This document shows positions 11,572 to 12,361 of a stretch of 12,361 nucleotides of DNA, piece after piece; the stretch's first letter is position 1, and every line of letters starts with the position of its first letter. Below the pieces are notes generated by a model. It searched no databases. It saw only the letters and a list, made by a program, of their open reading frames with translations, and had not been told where the DNA came from. The translations under genes were made by a program, and so were the position numbers. This stretch comes from Candidatus Parcubacteria bacterium (lineage in GTDB: Bacteria; Patescibacteriota; Patescibacteriia; Patescibacteriales; UBA12075), in the NCBI GenBank assembly GCA_023142215.1, contig JAGLJW010000020.1, positions 1 to 12,361 of the forward strand. The letters run 5' to 3'.

Positions 11572-12361
11572 ATTACGACATTAAAGATGCTGGGCTAGCT
11601 CCAGTTGGAAAAAAACGTATTGAATGGGCGGACAGAGATATGCCTGTTTTAAAAAAAATAAGAGAACGATTTGAAAAAGAGAAACCACTCAAGGGAATGA
11701 AAATGTCTGCTTGTTTGCATGTTACAGCTGAAACTGCAAATTTAGTCAGAACTTTAAAAGCTGGAGGAGCTGATATTATTTTAGTAGCTTCAAATCCATT
11801 ATCAACGCAAGACGATGTAGCAGCATCTTTGTCAATTGATTATGATATTCCAACTTTTGCAATTACTGGTGAGAATAAAGAAGTTTATTATAAACATTTA
11901 AATGAGGCCTTAAAACATGAGCCAGTTGTTACAATGGACGATGGAGCTGATTTAATTTCTTTACTTCATAACGAATATGCTGATTTAATTCCAAAAATCA
12001 TTGGAAGCATGGAAGAAACAACAACGGGTGTTATTCGTCTTAAAGCGCTTGAGGCGAAAGGTGATTTAAAGCTTCCAGTTTTTGCTGTAAATGATGCAAA
12101 AACAAAAAATATGTTTGATAATAGATATGGAACTGGTCAATCAACAATTGACGGAATTGTTCGTGCAACAGATATGCTTATAGCTGGCAGTACTTTTGTG
12201 GTTTTGGGATATGGTTGGTGTGGACGTGGTCTTGCATCTCGAGCTTCTGGAATGGGAGCTAGAGTTGTTGTGACTGAAGTTGATGAGATTAAAGCTTTGG
12301 AAGCTGCTATGGATGGTTTTAGTGTGATGAGCATGGAAGAAGCTTCAAAAATTGGTGATTT
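11568..12361 (+). CDS. ahcY: S-adenosylhomocysteine hydrolase, N-terminal ~264 residues (3' end outside window)
   Basis: This enzyme reversibly splits SAH, the inhibitory by-product of SAM-dependent methylation, into adenosine and homocysteine using tightly bound NAD. ATG 11568 overlaps the kinase stop as ATGA. Motifs: ACLHVTAETANL with His51, MDDGADL (123-129), MEETTTGV (148-154), NDAKTKNMFDNRYGTGQS with Lys180 and Asp184, and the NAD-binding VLGYGWCGRG (Gly214, Gly216, Gly219). The position of the human active-site Cys195 is Thr189, and the 'DNRYGTGQST' form is the one I associate with archaeal and thermophile-type enzymes. The frame is open to the window edge at GSMxx..KIGD; the C-terminal part with the rest of the NAD domain and the terminal Lys-Tyr is not visible. 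With the kinase it forms a methyl-cycle clearance unit. Confidence 0.96.
   Translation, partial: MNYDIKDAGLAPVGKKRIEWADRDMPVLKKIRERFEKEKPLKGMKMSACLHVTAETANLVRTLKAGGADIILVASNPLSTQDDVAASLSIDYDIPTFAITGENKEVYYKHLNEALKHEPVVTMDDGADLISLLHNEYADLIPKIIGSMEETTTGVIRLKALEAKGDLKLPVFAVNDAKTKNMFDNRYGTGQSTIDGIVRATDMLIAGSTFVVLGYGWCGRGLASRASGMGARVVVTEVDEIKALEAAMDGFSVMSMEEASKIGD

Noticed and set aside
12137..12334. Minus-strand frame opposite ahcY
   Set aside because: Antisense to the NAD-binding motif of a clear SAH hydrolase.
1..12361. CRISPR array, tRNA or rRNA genes, insertion sequence ends
   Set aside because: No regularly spaced repeats with spacers, no cloverleaf or rRNA-like stretch, and no transposase or paired terminal repeats were seen. 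The three 14-base repeats before the Fic gene are irregularly spaced and too short for CRISPR.

Overview
The window is a very AT-rich, densely packed bacterial segment. It carries the str operon (rpsL, rpsG, fusA), several small accessory modules, and an adenosine-kinase-like/SAH-hydrolase pair at the right end. The small protein families, the A/T-rich start regions that almost never carry a Shine-Dalgarno sequence, and the style of S12, S7 and EF-G suggest a member of the Candidate Phyla Radiation (Patescibacteria). This is an inference from recalled family patterns, not a database result. TAA, TAG and TGA all terminate genes here (TAG for fusA, TGA for mntA and the PfkB kinase), so the UGA-recoded CPR lineages are excluded.

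Layout. Positions 1-674 hold the C-terminal part of an AIPR-type phage-resistance protein cut by the window edge. After a 217-base gap with a candidate promoter come rpsL (892-1320) and rpsG (1404-1871). Between rpsG and fusA (3914-5992) lies a same-strand insertion of about 2 kb: a RelB-like antitoxin with a RelE/ParE toxin, an acidic-linker lipoprotein, and a MntA/HepT nucleotidyltransferase-HEPN pair. The HepT-like protein continues in frame into a pilin-like transmembrane segment. A GC-rich palindrome precedes fusA, and a bidirectional terminator follows it.

Positions 6029-6460 encode a minus-strand multipass membrane protein. A divergent gene (6710-7762) encodes a winged-helix Fic protein whose catalytic histidine position is glutamine. 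Its promoter carries three copies of a 14-base repeat. Next come a small single-pass membrane protein with the only strong Shine-Dalgarno in the window (7985-8470), an AbiE-neighbour-type small protein (8592-8876), a small membrane-protein gene broken by an in-frame TAG (8958-9221), an endonuclease/exonuclease/phosphatase-fold enzyme (9225-9995) and a zinc-ribbon NUDIX hydrolase (10050-10541).

A long AT-rich inverted repeat and a terminator-like hairpin precede a translationally coupled pair: a PfkB-family nucleoside kinase (10648-11571) and S-adenosylhomocysteine hydrolase (11568 to the right edge). Together these would clear SAH, the hydrolase releasing adenosine and homocysteine and the kinase trapping adenosine as AMP.

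The most unusual points are the str operon split by two toxin-antitoxin pairs, the HEPN toxin fused to a membrane anchor, and the Fic protein with an altered active site next to a repeated operator-like sequence.
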